64,000 nucleotides of DNA from Brachyhypopomus gauderio (GCF_052324685.1 NC_135212.1:47729809-47793808), one strand, 5' to 3'. Counted from the first letter of the stretch, positions 31,813-45,599 are shown. Notes: generated from the sequence alone by a model not told the origin. Program-made: numbers and translations.

Positions 31813-34669
31813 CACATCCATTCTGCAGAGTCCTGTATTCTAGAATGGGCTAATATTCCGCCGGTGATGCGTGGGCGATCTTTTAGGGACGGGTTCACGG
31901 GGATTCGTGCATGACCCTGCAGCTCTGCTGTAAGCTGCTCTAAATGGAGCGGCACACGAGCGCTCACAGGTGTGCGCTGAGAGGAGAAACGTGTGGCTGT
32001 TCTACACCCTTCAGACCTGTAGTCTGTAAAGCCACATGTAGCGGAGTGTCAGCATGCAAGTGCGCATGCATGGAACCCGGCCGCTGTGGCAGATGGTTTT
32101 GGTGCCAAAGTAGCATGCTGGCCCACTCCCAAATAAGCCCTGAGCCCTTCCCCTAACCCTAGCTACAGCTTCAGAGGAGAGGACTCCCGCTGAGGGGAAA
32201 GGCAGCTATTAAAAGGAGTGTTGTGAGCCTTCTAAATCTTAACAGTATTTCCACCCCTCAGTCCTGTATTCGTTACTGTTGGTCGAGCTGAATCATTGTG
32301 AAACTGGCTCTACCTGAGAAACACCACAACGCTCAAATGTGAAACCAATCAACAGGGAGGGGGGTGGTTTAAGGACAGAGCGCAGACACCGACACGGCCC
32401 GCTCGGTCACACCTGCCGCTGACGTCTCCCACGCTCGGCCTCCGTCGCCCGCTGGATATCGGTCACCTGGGTTATTAAGCAGCCACTTCCTCCACCCGAG
32501 TCACCACGTTTCTGCACCCTCACCCGTTTTTTTTGCATTCACAGTTATTAGTATTTGAACCAGGACTTTAGTTCTACGCCATTGTGAAGTATCGCCATCT
32601 GTTCCCGCTCAATTCAAGCATTTTCATTCTGCCTGAACGCCATTCTGTGTATTACCCGTCTATGCTCCTTCACCTGCTCTTCTGGATTATGCCTCGTCTG
32701 CCAGGATGTCTGATTTTCCGTCTCTGACTGTTCCCTGGACGTCCCTGCGTACCGCTGCTGGCCTCTCTAGTTCCAACCTCGGCCTATTCTGACGACCTCT
32801 TTTGCGATCGTCCTAAACACATAGGTAACCACTCATTTCAATCCACAAGGGGTTTCATTGGGTTTTCACGTTACATTAAATCAACACAAGATTGCGCTCA
32901 CCAGCCTGACAACCAAGTAGCCCAAAACCAAGCCAAGCGGTGTTCATGCAAAGGGCAGACACTGATTTGCTATGGTGGTTTAGGTAGAACACCATGTCTC
33001 CTGCTCAGGTTCTCCTGTTATACGCTGCTGCGTAGACTAGTAGATATGTTAATTATTTATGACTGTGGAAAAAATAAAAGCAATCCTGGGTCAGGAGTTA
33101 TGGGTGCACACCAATGTACATGTGTGCACAAAGATTAAGATGAAATATTTAATAATGCATTTTGTTAACAAACGACTAGGCCCATCATGTGGTTGTATAC
33201 TATAATTAAAACAAGCTCCTGCACCTCAGTGAAAGTTAAAAACACTACTTATTTTACAGTCTTCCACCTTTTCTTTCTTGATTCATCTTTTACAATTTCA
33301 GGGTAATCCTCTCTTCCACATGCGTGGGGATGACACACATTTTAATAACTGAATGCTTGTGTCACTATAACTCCCTTTGATGTGGGCAACTGTCAGATCA
33401 TCAAAATCTAACTACAGTAATTACTCAGTCTTCATGCGGTTATTACACATTTACACCTGTATACAATTTCTATTGGTCTAAAATAGTGTTTAATCCTTTT
33501 GAACTCCATTAATAGTCATAAAACTGCAACCTCTTCATAACCCGTCACTTAAAAGATTTTGCCACAGCCATCGACAAAAATAATGGATCAGATCCTCGAT
33601 TTTGTGCCTTTGAGAAAACTTGAGTCCCATTAACCTTGTAATGAACTCAGGCAATTGCAAGTAACCTCACCTTTACTAATTTAGTCGGCAACCGAAACAT
33701 GACCAAGACACCACAGCAAGGAGCCAATTACTATTACAGGTAAAGATATGAGAGAAGGTACACAGCAGAAACAAAGTTGTGGAGGAGGGGGAGAACAGCA
33801 ACACACAACACTTTCCAAAAGGAAGAAGCTCGGCCAGGATCAGTTGAAGACCCATGGAACAGGTCTCTACGGCAGCCGAGGGTTGTTATTGCTGTGGGGA
33901 AACTGTGCGAGAATTCTCTCAATATTGATAAGATTTCACACCTTTTGATTGTTTTTTTCTCAATAAAGCTTTGTGGTGCCTTTAATCATAGACATTTGTT
34001 TTACAATATTTTACAACCCCTACCCCCCCTCACGGGTTTCAACAAAATTACATAGCTGCAATATTTAGCAATTTCACAAACCTTATGATCTCCAATCAGG
34101 AAAAGCACAGGTGTCAAAATGTAAGGGATCTTGCAGACTAAATCCCAATAACTGTCTGTTGCACAGTATCTTGCTGTTCTGTCTCAGGCATTTTTTTGTG
34201 TGAAAATGTCCTGATTTCAACTTCTAGTATCAATCTGAAACTGTGTCTGAAGCTTTGCACATTTTTCACCCTTGAGAAACATATGGCCTACATAGATGTT
34301 AAGTCAGAGGATATGCAACTACTTCCTGGGTCATGAAATTAATTACTCACTGACACAGGCTGAGTAAAATGCTGGACTGTTCTTCTTACAACAGTCTTAT
34401 GTATGCTTTTCACCCAAAACAATTATAAGTCAACTTCTCATTACCAAGGGTGAACTTCCGGACACTGAAAGGCCTGCAGAAAAGCATATTTGAAGAAAAC
34501 CATCCAAAACTAAACGCTTACATAAACTTCTTTAACACTCTCTGGCCCACTACAGCTACACCACCATTTAGGATCATATGACTCTTTTCAGTTAAAAACA
34601 TTTGTTGCAAAACATGTAGTTGGTCTGTAGACAGGACCAAAACAAAAATGCTAGGATGGATATATATTT

Positions 34670-34670
<1 letters not shown>
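29640..34670. other. Probable 5' intron region of znf652
   Basis: Between the first coding exon and the CpG-rich region near 35-36 kb I see no exon. It holds short CA/TG runs (30498-30526, 31473-31501, 31782-31811) and a block at about 32500-32830 that reads like a decayed repeat. It is probably intron plus 5' UTR exons of znf652. Confidence 0.4.
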
Positions 34671-34703
<33 letters not shown>

Positions 34704-34899
34704 AGAATGTTTTACAGCCTCCCAGCCTTTAAAGGTGTTGTGTGGATTTTGTGCTTCACATTTTGTGTGTTTATGGCACGAACTGGAAGCGGGAACAACC
34801 GAAAAAAAAGTGTACCTAGCTAGCTAACGAAGCGACTGACATAGTTTATTAGGGTTATGGACAAAATAACCATAAACCCCGTCGTGTTTGTACACTATA

Positions 34900-36330
34900 A
34901 TCTCGGGTATTTCACACGGGTGACACATTCAGAGAGGCCTGAAACTTCCAGCGCGGGGGAAGAGTGCGAACGCCTCAGCCAGGCGTGCGCTAGCTAGCCG
35001 CGGCTTCACGGGGGCCTTGTCTGCGCCTTTCCACCATCCACCACCACAAAGTCCACCACCAAAAACTGGCTCAAGTTTATTTTAAAATAAAAACCCGGAC
35101 CTAGTCAGATAACCTCAAGCCGTCAGTGTTTTCACAAAACACCGACCGCACTCCACCGACAAAGCCCAAGTTTGTGGAAGGAGCGCAAATAAAGGGTTAA
35201 GTCTAAGGGAAGCGTCGGTTGGTCAGCAGGCCGCCGGGCTCGTTAGCTAGCGTGCTAACCGAGTAGCTCCGCGCTCGCGACGTTCGGCTGCGCGAGAAGC
35301 GGATTCTTACAGTTAGCACTCGGCTAGCTAACAGAAATATCAACCATAACGCGAGATATGGGGGTTTATATTCTTCACATCCCCCCTTTAATGGTGCTGG
35401 ATGGACTGCGAGGGTAATCAACACCCCACATATATCACATATCGCGCTTTCGTGTCCTCGTCGCGGACGACTTTCACTTTTTTTTAACCCCAAAACCGCC
35501 CAGATTTGTAACACATCGGACCCGAGATTTGCTCAGATCCGCAGCCCCGGCTGGTCAACACCGTCCGCGCCTGCACGCCGGTGGACTCGCAGCGGGCAAA
35601 CGTCGCGCCGTGCCATTTGTTTTTTTTTTTTTGCAAAACACACATTTTTTTTCCACGTTTTAAAGACAGGAACATTTTCAGGAATCCTCCTCCTCCTCCT
35701 CCTGTTTGCGAACAAAACCCTGCCGAGTGCGAGTCACCCCCCGCCGAAAAAATAACTCCACAAAACCAACAGGACCCGCGTGTGACAGCGCCGTACCTGC
35801 ACCGGCTCCCGCGCGGGGGTTTCTTGGGTGTTTCTCGCTTGATGCACGACTGTCATCTTTGTAAAATAAATGCAAATGAAGAAAATTAACTTGTGGCTGG
35901 CGAGCCGTGCTCTCGTCGCCGGATCACTCACCCGAAGCACGAGCGCCCTCTCTCTCGCAGCGTGCATCCCAACTTGCACACACTGAGATCCACACACGTA
36001 AAAAGAGTAATGTGCAAAAAATAAAATAAACGTTGTTTAAACGTTGCGAACCGCCAGTCAATCATCACACCGATTTTGGGAATGTGCGAATAGTTTGCAG
36101 CTGTTTGCATACGTGCTGCATGGGATAAACATAAACTGTCACTAATTTATATCGTTTGGAAGCTGCACAGCCTTCCACGGCCGCCGTGTGTCTAAGCCCC
36201 ATGGCTTTACTGCCCAGCTCGCGCTACGTGGCCGGCCTGTCTCGCGCACCAACCCATCTCGCGCATCCTGGCGGCCGAGCTGCCTGGGTTGGACGCGCGC
36301 GCGTGTCGTCGTCGTGGTTTTTTTTTTTTT
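34900..36330 (-). promoter_or_regulatory. znf652: CpG-rich promoter region, probably znf652
   Basis: CpG density rises sharply here, against an AT-rich background. On the minus strand GCCGGTGCAG|GTACGG gives a credible donor (last exon base 35797), which suggests a 5' non-coding exon to its right. A (T)16 run follows a GTCGTCGTCG repeat at about 36306-36334. It lies upstream of znf652 and at a distance from phb, so znf652 is the likely user. Confidence 0.45.
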
Positions 36331-36843
36331 TTTTACCCCCGGTCTGCAAAACGTATGGCGCGCGTGCCCGTTATCATTGTATAAAGTAGTGCAGTCCATA
36401 GAGAAATCACTTGAACTTTAGCTGATAGATTTGTTAGAAGTAGATTGCCTGTTGTGATCAGCCCAAAGGCTAACAGTGGATAAGTAAACGAATATGCACC
36501 ATAAGGGGTAAAAAAATCTAAATAATCCACGGAAATAATTACAGTAAGTATTACTACAATATCCACAGGACATTTATTTGCATAAATATTTAGAGTACAC
36601 GGCTAACACTACAATTTGTCTAGCTGGAGAATACTTTTTTACTTACTCTAGATTTATGTTGTTTGCCTCTGTGGTATCATGACCATGTACATTCCTCTTT
36701 ATGGGTTAGGAAATGTGAAAAAGTAATCATACAAATGACAAGTATACACATGTTCCTATTTATTAACATATTGAAACTTTTTTTAACAATACTGTAACTT
36801 ATGGATTTGAAAAATCATAGGAAAGACACTATTAAATAACATA

Positions 36844-37938
36844 CACTATGTTGCAAAGAGTATTTGCTCACCCATCCATTTTATAAGAATCAGGTGTTCC
36901 AATCACTTCCATGGCCACAGGTGTATAAGATTATGCATGTTTAACTATGCTTTTACAAACATTTGTGAAAGAATGGGTCACTCTCAGGAGCTCAGTGAAT
37001 TCCAGAGTGGAACGGTCATGAAATTTCCTCGCTCCTAAATATTCATTCCACTGTCAGCTGTATTATAAGAAAATGGAAGTGTTTGGGAATAACAGCAACT
37101 CATCCATGAAGTGGCAAGCCACGTAAACGGATGGAGCGGGGTCAGTGGATGCAAAGAAGTTGCCAACTTTCTACAGAGTCAATTACTACAGACATCCAAA
37201 CTTCATTTGGCCTTCAAATTAGCTCAAGAACAGTGCGCAGAGAGCTTCGTGGAATGGGGTTCCATGGTCGAGTAGCTGCATCCAAGCCATACATCACCAA
37301 GTGCAATGCAAAGCATCAGATGCAGTGGTGTATAACACGTCTCCATGTGTCAATCTGATGAATGAATCTGGGTTTGGCGGTTGCCAGGAGAACTGTACTT
37401 GTCTGACTGCATTGTGTCATGTGTAAAGTTTGGTGGAGGGGGATTATGGTGTGGGGTTGGTTTTCAGGAGCTGGGCTTGGCCCCTTAGTTCCAGTTAAAG
37501 GAGCTCTGAATGCTTCAGTATACCAAGACATTTTGGACAATTCCATGCTCCCAACTTTGTGGGAACAGTTTGGAGCTGGCCCCTTCCTCTTCCAACATGA
37601 CTGTGCACCAGTGCACAAAGCAAGGTCCATAAAGACATGGATGGCAGAGTCTGGTATGGATGAACTTGACTGGCCTGCACAGAGTCCTGTCCTAAACCTA
37701 ATAGAGCACATTTAGGATGAATTAGAGCGGAGACTGAGAGCCAGGCCTTCTCATCCAACATCAGTATGTGACCTCACAAATTCCCATAAACACACTCCAA
37801 AACCTTGTGGACAGCCTTCCCAGAAGAGTTGGAGCTGTTCTAACTGCTAAGGGTGGACCATGTCATATAGGAATGGGATGTCACTTAAGCTCATATGTGA
37901 ATCAAGGAAGGTGAGCGAATACTTTTGGCAATATAGTG
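36844..37938 (+). mobile_element. Tc1/mariner element with both ends, 1,095 bp
   Basis: Ends are CACTATGTTGCAAAGAGTAT on the left and, inverted, CACTATATTGCCAAAAGTAT on the right. They match at 25 of 29 positions and are flanked by TA (36842-36843, 37939-37940). Inside, plus-strand fragments preserve Tc1 transposase: [57 protein letters not shown] and [10 protein letters not shown] followed by a stop and DELERRLRARPSHPTS. Several stops, frameshifts and loss of the canonical catalytic-loop residues (HDCAPVH, SPVLN) make it inactive. Confidence 0.92.
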
Positions 37939-37940
37939 TA

Positions 37941-40640
37941 CTTACTGTCTAAATTTGACCTATGTCAGTCATGAAAATTGAACTGTACAATCAAGTATGA
38001 GGCACAGTGAGCAAAAGCAACGATAAGGAAAAGCTGTACTACGATGCAGAATTGTCTTTTTGGGGGGGAAAAGGTTCACTGACCGATATGTGCAGTGAAC
38101 AGTGTTTTACACAAACATCTTCGTGAGAAAAGGTCAACTCTGCATCAGTAGTTTCACAGGCATGACTGATACCCACCTGTTACCAAAACCAGTATTAAAA
38201 CACGGACTGGTAAAAAAAAGTTGTTTGGATCCTATTGTAGCAAATCTATAGTATAGGAGTAAAGGAGTATTAAAAAGATGCAATTTCATCCATTTTATAC
38301 CAGAACCATAAAATGATCTATTATATTTGGTTTGGAACTGTCTGGGTCTATCTAAAGTTGTCACAAAGGTGTGTGTGATGTGTAAGCCCTTACCAAACAG
38401 GAAAGACAGACTGACATCCTGTGTTAGAGTATTCTGTGGGGACAGCCAGACTGAGGGTACACTAAAACACTCTTGAGCTTTATGTTTGTATTCTGTTTTC
38501 TTTCTCTACTTTCTAACTATGTCTAACAACAACATTAAATATGCACAGAATCAAATAAGCTATTTTTATTTGCATCTGCTGTTGAGTGTGTACACACAGT
38601 GTGAGTGGGCATGTGTATATAAAACACTGTTTAGAACTGCTAGAGCAGGCTCATTCCAGATCATCCAGTATTAATCCTTGTCATCGTGATTTCATGAACC
38701 AGTAATAACTAAAGATGATGTGTGACGAACGTGTGCACAGTGTACTGGGCAGGTGCATAACATAATGGAAGACAGGGATTCTGAATCAGACCAGTAAAAC
38801 CCACTGATCATATACATCTCTGTTGCAAATTAATTCATGATTCGTTTAGATCATGCTTTCTTCTTTCATAATAGGAGAGCTGGTTTCAGTTTGTTGGTGC
38901 ATGATGTCTGAATGACCTTTCCAACGAAGCCACTCAGAAAATAAGATTCGGTATACTCAAAAACAATCATGGGGAGACGGCGAGTTTGATGCTCGTCAGT
39001 GCCGGGAGCCTGAGGGGACAAACATGGCTGTGTTGTGAGGGAGGGGGGGGCCAGCAAACCCCCTCTCCCGTCAGGTACGATGACCTTGGCCAATCACGGG
39101 CATCCGTGAGCTCACGCATCAGAAGGGGGTGGATAATGCCGTCCTCCACGTGTGCTGTGCCACAGACTGACGTTACGTGAACCACAGCTCGACAAGACAT
39201 GGTGTTTGGCTGCATGTGTCTTGGAGGAAGCAAACGACAGCTTTTGTTGGCAGTGGTTGTGTCTCATGGGAGAATTACCTGACAGATGGCAGTTAGCCAT
39301 GACTAAAATAGGGAGAAAAATCTGAAAAACGTAGTTATAGTTAAAAAAAAGATCAAAGTAATTCATACCAATTATTGCTACTTAATATGAATATACTGTC
39401 GAACAGTGTTAATGGGACAAATTATTATTTTTTGTTATTAATAAAATTATTCAAATTTTATACATTTTAAAAATAGTTTAAGCAGTTTCTGCACAGCATG
39501 TGTGTTGGCAAGTCTCAATGTGTGAGATTGCATAACCGATTCATGCTACTGCCATCTGGTGTACACACAAGGAAACCACAATCCTAGAGGAGAGTAATAC
39601 CGTACATTAAGGGTAAAGTGCACCAAACTTTGCACGCTCGACGTGCATGACTCAAAGAACGTTACATAGAGGCTTACCCACTCACTCATGACTTTAGTTG
39701 GAACAAGCCATGTGGAAACCTAATTGAAAAAAACAGAGGTGCGCTGATCAGAAAATACAGCCCTTCGTTTCACAAAAGAAATGAGCCTCCTAACAAACCT
39801 GCCGTTACCTCTTCAACATAACTAACCATCATCTTGAGGAAGAAAAGTGGTTAAATAATAGTTAATCCCCCCCAAGTTTGACGGAAGCAGCTCAGGAAAT
39901 AAAAGGCATCTAAGGTCGGTCATGGTGTCAACCATACACAATGTGATTTGGTTAAGAATTTCCATATGCTAACCTTATAAAATTCAGCTTTGCTAAAAAT
40001 CCTTGCACCTTGTTGGGGTCAAAACTGGAAAATATATAAACTGAGAAAGTAGGTCACCATTTTTAGCCTTGCTGTCCCTTACAACTTTGACTTCCAACAA
40101 ACATTTGCTATCCTCTAGACAAGATTTCCTTGAATCAACACTTTAAAAAAGGAGGTCATTGTTCATCGCTTATATACATCATATAACTGGCCTGGTTTGC
40201 AAACTGGTCAAACACTTGCATATATGTGCCTTTATAATTAGCCAATGAATCAAATGAATAAAAAAAAAAAAACCCATTTTAGCACATGTACTTTCATGAT
40301 GACTAATAAATGTATTTATTTTATTTTTAATTATTTATGACTTGTGGAATGCAAGGGCGTTCCATACACTGCTTTCTGCCATACAACAGGAAAAACGATT
40401 CAAACAAAACATGAACACATTCAGGCTGAGAGGGGCAGAGCGCAAGTCTGATGTGTCTGGTGGTCAGCTGCCTCTCACCTGACCACGACCAAGAACAGGA
40501 CAGCACTTTACACTTAAAACTGGAGTTCACTGCAGTTTTCAATCGTAGTTCTTACGGAAACAAAAGATAGATTTGGGGTCGACTGTTTCAATCAGATTCT
40601 ACTGCTTCAGCCATTTTACGTAATCATTTCAACAAGTTTC
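37941..40640. other. Intergenic between Tc1 copy and phb
   Basis: Mostly AT-rich DNA without a recognised gene. Bases 39000-39310 form a distinct GC-richer block that resembles, from memory, a dispersed fish repeat. A CTCF-like ACACCAGATGGCAG lies on the minus strand at about 39549-39562. Confidence 0.4.
39000..39310. repeat. Candidate dispersed repeat (SINE-like)
   Basis: A 310-bp block with higher GC than its flanks, containing GTGCTGTGCCACAGACTGACG and ending near GACTAAAATAGGGAGAAAAA. I recall similar blocks in other fish sequence, but no internal promoter boxes or target duplication were established. Confidence 0.3.
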
Positions 40641-40883
40641 ATGTCACTACTAAACACAACCCCCCCCCAGACACACAGACGGCAGGATTCCCCCCCGGAT
40701 AATGTCCCACTGGTGAAAACCCTTGAGGGAGTCTTATTTCAGCCACAGAGAGAGCTAGACCGATATCCAGCTCTCTCTCGGCAAGTCGCATGTCGGTTCT
40801 TCAGACGCAGGTGTGGATCCCAGCCGCCCGTGTTTCGCCCACGCCTCCGTGGCCGTGCCAGGAGGGGGGCGCGTGCGCCCGCC

Positions 40884-43662
40884 TCACTGCGGCAGCTGCA
40901 GGAGCGTGTTCTGCCCAGAGGGGAGGTACGTGACGTTGCGGGAACGGCTGAGCTGGAAGGCTATGTCCTCGGCTGCCTCCAGCTTCCTCAGCTCCACCAG
41001 GCCGTCGCCCGCCTCGGCCAGGGAGTTGGCGATCAGCAGGGCCGCCTGGGAGTCCCCCTCCGCCGAGATGATGGCCGCCTGCTTTTGCTGCTCCGCCTGG
41101 CACACACACACACGGACACGCCTCAGGTCAGCTTCCAAATATAAAGAGAGCGCCTGCTGCTTGTGCTCCCACACACAGTTTACAGCTTCGATGATTTACA
41201 TCGCTACAGATTAAAGTGACGGCGCATGAATAAGAAGGAAGAAAGGAAGGGCTCAAATTCTACCGCTAGAGATGCTACGTCAAGGCGATGCAAATCGCGA
41301 GTTACTGCTCTTACCTGGGCAACTGTGTGAGATATGCTGGCATTAGGGCTGCCACAAACTATTATTTTTATAATCGACTAATCACCGATTAATATTTATG
41401 ATTAGTCGACTAATCGGATCATACGTTAATTTAATATAAAACATACAGCTTATCGCACTAGAATGCAACGGCTATTATATAACCATTAGATTTCACCTAT
41501 ATGCTAACTAAAAATAAAAACAATTTAGATCATAGTTCATTAAACCTTTAATGAAATATGCACCTTGTTGCAACAAACAATTATTAAAATAAAGATAAGG
41601 CACTGGCTTAAACACAAAAATAAATATATTAATAAAGAATTTTTTTTTTTTTTAGGTTTTTCTTTCATTTGTCTCTGGCATCAAACTTAGCTACATTTAA
41701 ATCAAATTAGGTAGGTACCTGAAACTAAGGAATTATTCACAAAAATAAAATTTTGGTCTCACTGACGTTACAGAAAACACATGAATACGTGCTAAGGCTA
41801 ATGAAAAATCGCTAATGTTAACTTTTACAGCTATCACGATGAGTAAGTACTAAGTTAACGCTCTGTTTACGCTAATTTTAGCAGCTAACTAGTAAATTAG
41901 ATTATAGAGATGACGGTCCCTCTTCATCACCGTCACAATCAGCAACAATCTTTTCAGGTGCTCGTGCATCACGGTTGTGCTGCCGTGGAAGGCAAGTTCT
42001 GCCATGCAGATATTGCATTGCACACGTTTCAGAATCCGGCTACGGAACTCAAAAGTGTGGGATCACTTTAAGAAAATGATCCCACACTTTTGAGTTCCAT
42101 AGCCGGGTAGCCACGATACCAGAGCCTGTCTGTATAATGTCCTGGGATGTCTTTTCCACTACTGCGCATGTGTGTCAAGGACAGAATGGCAGACGCAGCA
42201 GTAGAAAGGGAGGGAAAATTTGGAGTTTGGAAGGAAAAAAGTAAAAAATAAAAAATAAAAATAAAAAAAATAAATAAATAAAAAAAAAAAGACGCATCGA
42301 CTACTGAATTAGTCGACATAATCGTGACTAGTCGACTAATTATGGAAGTCCTAGCTGGCATGCAGACAAAAGCCTTCCTTACCTTCTCTACGACGAATCT
42401 TGCCCTTTCAGCCTCCTGCTGTGCCACCTGCTTCATCTCGACAGCCTCCGTGAACTCTTTACCGAATGTCAAGTGCGTCTGGAGGAGGAGGAGGAGGAGA
42501 CGGGGGTTAGTGCAACTCCTTAAACCGGCGAGTAGGGGAGGGGTAAAGGAGACGAGGAGTTAAGATTACCAGGGAGACGTCGTCGAGGATGAGGCCGAAG
42601 GTGGACGCTCTCTCCGTCAGATCTTCACTGACCTGCCTGGACACCAGCTCTCTCTGAGTGATCAGTTCTCCCGCGTCAAACCTGGCCTTGGGATGCACAC
42701 ACACGAGCACACGAGAATATGCATGTGCACACGCACACAGAGATAAATGATTACCAATAAGAACACGGTCGGGAAAGCTCATTTTTACAGCTCTAAAAAC
42801 GAAAGCATTACTGCTACTCACAACAACAGACTTCAGCACTTCGGTGGTGATGGAGGGAAGCACTCTTTCATCGTAGTCTTCACCGATGCTGGTGAAGATC
42901 CTTGGCAGCTGGCCAGCTACTGGTCTGAAGAGAATTCTTAGAGTGATGTTTACGTTCTGCAGGTCTACCGGAAAAAGGATGAGGAGGGCAATGCAGAGTA
43001 CGTTAGTTTTCACGCAGAAGACACTGAACAATCAGATATTACACCCAGCTAAGACTGTATACATCAATCTTGGACATAACAGACTTTTCTGTGTACTGGA
43101 TCAGATTATGCTACAAACCCTCTGAAGACACGATCATGAAAACATGTTTGTGTGTCTCACGGTTACCTTTGCTTCCAGTCACGACTGGCACATTCCGGGG
43201 ACGGGACCGACAATCAAAAATGATCGGCTTCTGCACCCAGGGAATCAAGAAGTGGGTCCCTTCCCCAACCACGTCATCCTGGACTCCTCTAAATCGGTCA
43301 AAGATGACAGCCCTGTGGCCGGCATCCACTGAAGATATGCACAAGTACAGATACTGCATCAAACCCAAACGGCATACATATATAAAGTTACAAAAACTAA
43401 CCAGGGATCAAAATGTCAGGTTTTCTCCATCATAATTCAAAAAATGTCCCGCTTAATAGTGTGATGTGCTGCTGAATTAGAGACACTCAATGGTCCTCAA
43501 TTCAAACTACAAATGTAAACTAGTAAAACAACTAAGAAAAATCTCCGCTTTTAGAAGGGCTCCATCAAAGCACTTACCGTTATATAGGGCAGAGTTTACC
43601 ACACCTCCTCCGATGGCCAAGGCCAAGCCCAACTTTCCAATGGACTCAAACAGCTTTGCCAT
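40884..43662 (-). CDS. phb1: Prohibitin 1
   Basis: Six minus-strand coding exons: 43578-43662, 43167-43328, 42822-42964, 42570-42686, 42383-42478 and 40884-41096. They join in phase to 271 residues, the usual fish length (human 272). The N-terminus [22 protein letters not shown] is the membrane anchor. The SPFH/band-7 domain follows ([53 protein letters not shown]). A coiled coil (about 177-220) and the tail [14 protein letters not shown] end it. PHB1 alternates with PHB2 in ring complexes of the inner mitochondrial membrane that stabilise proteins and cristae. A non-coding first exon is likely, because an acceptor (CCCACAG) lies 18 bp before the ATG. The last intron carries a hAT element. 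Confidence 0.97.
41344..42353. mobile_element. hAT-type element, 1,010 bp, in phb intron 5
   Basis: It is flanked by a perfect 8-bp target duplication GCTGGCAT (41336-41343 and 42354-42361). The ends, TAGGGCTGCCA and TAGGACTTCCA, match at 9 of 11 positions. Subterminal AATCGACTAATC-like motifs repeat near both ends, including AGTCGACTAAT. There is no transposase frame. The minus strand around 41920-42030 still encodes a BED-type zinc-finger fragment ([25 protein letters not shown]), the DNA-binding domain of hAT/ZBED transposases. Confidence 0.9.
42036..42106. repeat. 30-bp-arm hairpin inside the phb-intron hAT element
   Basis: Arms 42036-42065 and 42077-42106 are inverted copies (29 of 30 match) around an 11-bp loop. 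Read outward, each arm contains a SKVWDHF-like coding phrase typical of the start of a BED finger, so one exon piece was duplicated head to head. Confidence 0.9.
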
Positions 43663-44079
43663 GGCGATAATGCGACAGTTCTGTGGGGAAATCATGTTTT
43701 AATGCACCATTTGACAGTATGAGGGTGATTTTAAAAAGACAGTTGGTCTAAGAGGCCTTCTCTCCCCACGGTACACGAAGACAACTGGTCTCGGTGAAGA
43801 GAAGAACTAAACGAGGCCTGCACGTTCACGGAGAACTGTAATTACTATGATGTTATTAATTATGATTATGATGGTTATTAATTATGATTATGATGATTTA
43901 TTGAAGTTTAAATTCACAGCCAGCGCTGCTGTACCTGCAGTCACGCTTCAGACACCACACGCCCCGTTAAAGACACACAACTAAACACGGTGCGCGGACT
44001 TAACTGTACGAACACTAGGCGATATATAACGAACAGGTCTTCATAAAAAGCCTTAAAGTATTAGAGGATAAAACAGCGA

Positions 44080-44250
44080 CATCCTTACACAACGTGACTC
44101 CCACACTTGTGATGTTTCACCGTGACCTCCACTCGAGCCGACGCAGGAACGCGTGAACTTTCGTGTCTTATGCGCCTGCGCGTGTCGTTCAACAACGAGC
44201 ATTCTGATTGGACACTTATTCGTTCGAGCTTTTTGGCCCGTTAGTATCGA
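44080..44250 (-). promoter_or_regulatory. phb1: Probable phb first exon and promoter
   Basis: A CpG-rich patch about 430-590 bp upstream of the phb start codon, with a strong minus-strand donor (GTTGT|GTAAGG, last exon base 44089). It would serve the non-coding first exon that the acceptor before the ATG demands. An inverted CCAAT box (ATTGG) lies at about 44206-44210. Confidence 0.4.
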
Positions 44251-44793
44251 GGTACGTTATTGTGTCATACATATACTGACGTTTGTCAGGGGTATTGTAG
44301 TATCCGACCAAAACTATTATGTAGGAAATAATACAACATAAAAATAAACAATTATAGGTTTTATTAATTACTTATTTAGGGACCTCATAGAATACACTGA
44401 TTAATAGAATACATTGTCATTAAAATTGAAATGCTTGACATTTGGCGGCAATAATGTGATTTCTGAGTGTCTTTGTGGTGTATTTTGAGCTGTGCTGTAG
44501 TCTACATCCAGCAATATTACATGCAGTTATCTCCTGGCCTTTACGGTCTGTATGATTTAGATCATTACAACTCGTTCACGCAAACTCGTTTGATTGCGTA
44601 TTGTTTATTAGTTTAATGAATTAATCGATAATAACAACAATAGTTAGTATTAGCTATTATTAATAGCAGTACCACTACTGTTAGCATAAGTAGAATAAGA
44701 ATGCTCTTTAGCAAACCATTTATTTTAAACATATAGGTGATACACATCCTGTCACACACAGACATCACAATTCATAATAACATAGAATTAAGA

Positions 44794-44870
44794 CAGGGTT
44801 GCCAACTTTTGACGTTCGCTTGGAGTGAGATTTTTTAACCTGGAGCCGGTGGCGAGTGTATTTTGTTGAG

Positions 44871-44902
<32 letters not shown>

Positions 44903-45150
44903 GGGTGTGGCGAACGAAAGTTGTTGAGCGGGGTGGCGACCGTAAAATGGACACAGATTCAGTGTTATATCGCCGGTGGATGGCACCAGAGCTAGCGAAC
45001 TAGTAACGTATTGAATCATATATGTGGATCAGAGGTAAATAAACTGGATATTTTTTTTCGGCGTGAGATATCGGAAGTGTGGCGTGAGAGCGTGTGAAAA
45101 CGGTCAAATGCGTGTGTCTCACGCTCAATGCGTGAGAGTTGGCAACCCTG
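44794..45150. mobile_element. hAT-like MITE, 357 bp, with a long poly-G core
   Basis: Perfect 13-bp terminal inverted repeats CAGGGTTGCCAAC / GTTGGCAACCCTG are flanked by ATTAAGA on both sides (44787-44793, 45151-45157), a 7-bp match compatible with an 8-bp duplication carrying one change. Inside are GGTGGCGAGTGTA, two TTGTTGAGCGGGG modules and a G-run of about 30 bases (44871-44901). It has no coding capacity. Confidence 0.8.
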
Positions 45151-45599
45151 ATTAAGAAACAATAAGAAATGTAATTATCCCATGGAAACCTGCTAAATTC
45201 ATGAAGTGATCAGGGGTTGGACATACTTTCTCCATCATGTTTTCACAAAGTCTGTCCCCAGAACACACGGACAGCATATGATTATTATGTGATCTGGACT
45301 ATAATGGAGTCTCAGACATATACATGGCAAGGAAAAAGTTGCAGAAACATTTTCCTCTCCTAAAACAACCCATCCTTTGATGAATCTTGTTAAATTTTGA
45401 ACATCACATCTATTTTAACGTGTTCTCTGGCCATGCCGCAATACCCAAATGTTTCTTACCACATGTTTGTTTTGAACTGAGGCCAAGGAAACTCATACAG
45501 TAAAAAAAAAAATTAGTTATATGGCATTGACCAACCTGGCTCTCATTCTCACATGCCCAGGTGAATATCAAGCCACTCCACTTATGCATGTGAAACAGA

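Noticed and set aside
35678-36399. Short frames in the CpG-rich region
   Set aside because: They are explained by GC-rich promoter composition. No conserved residues were recognised.
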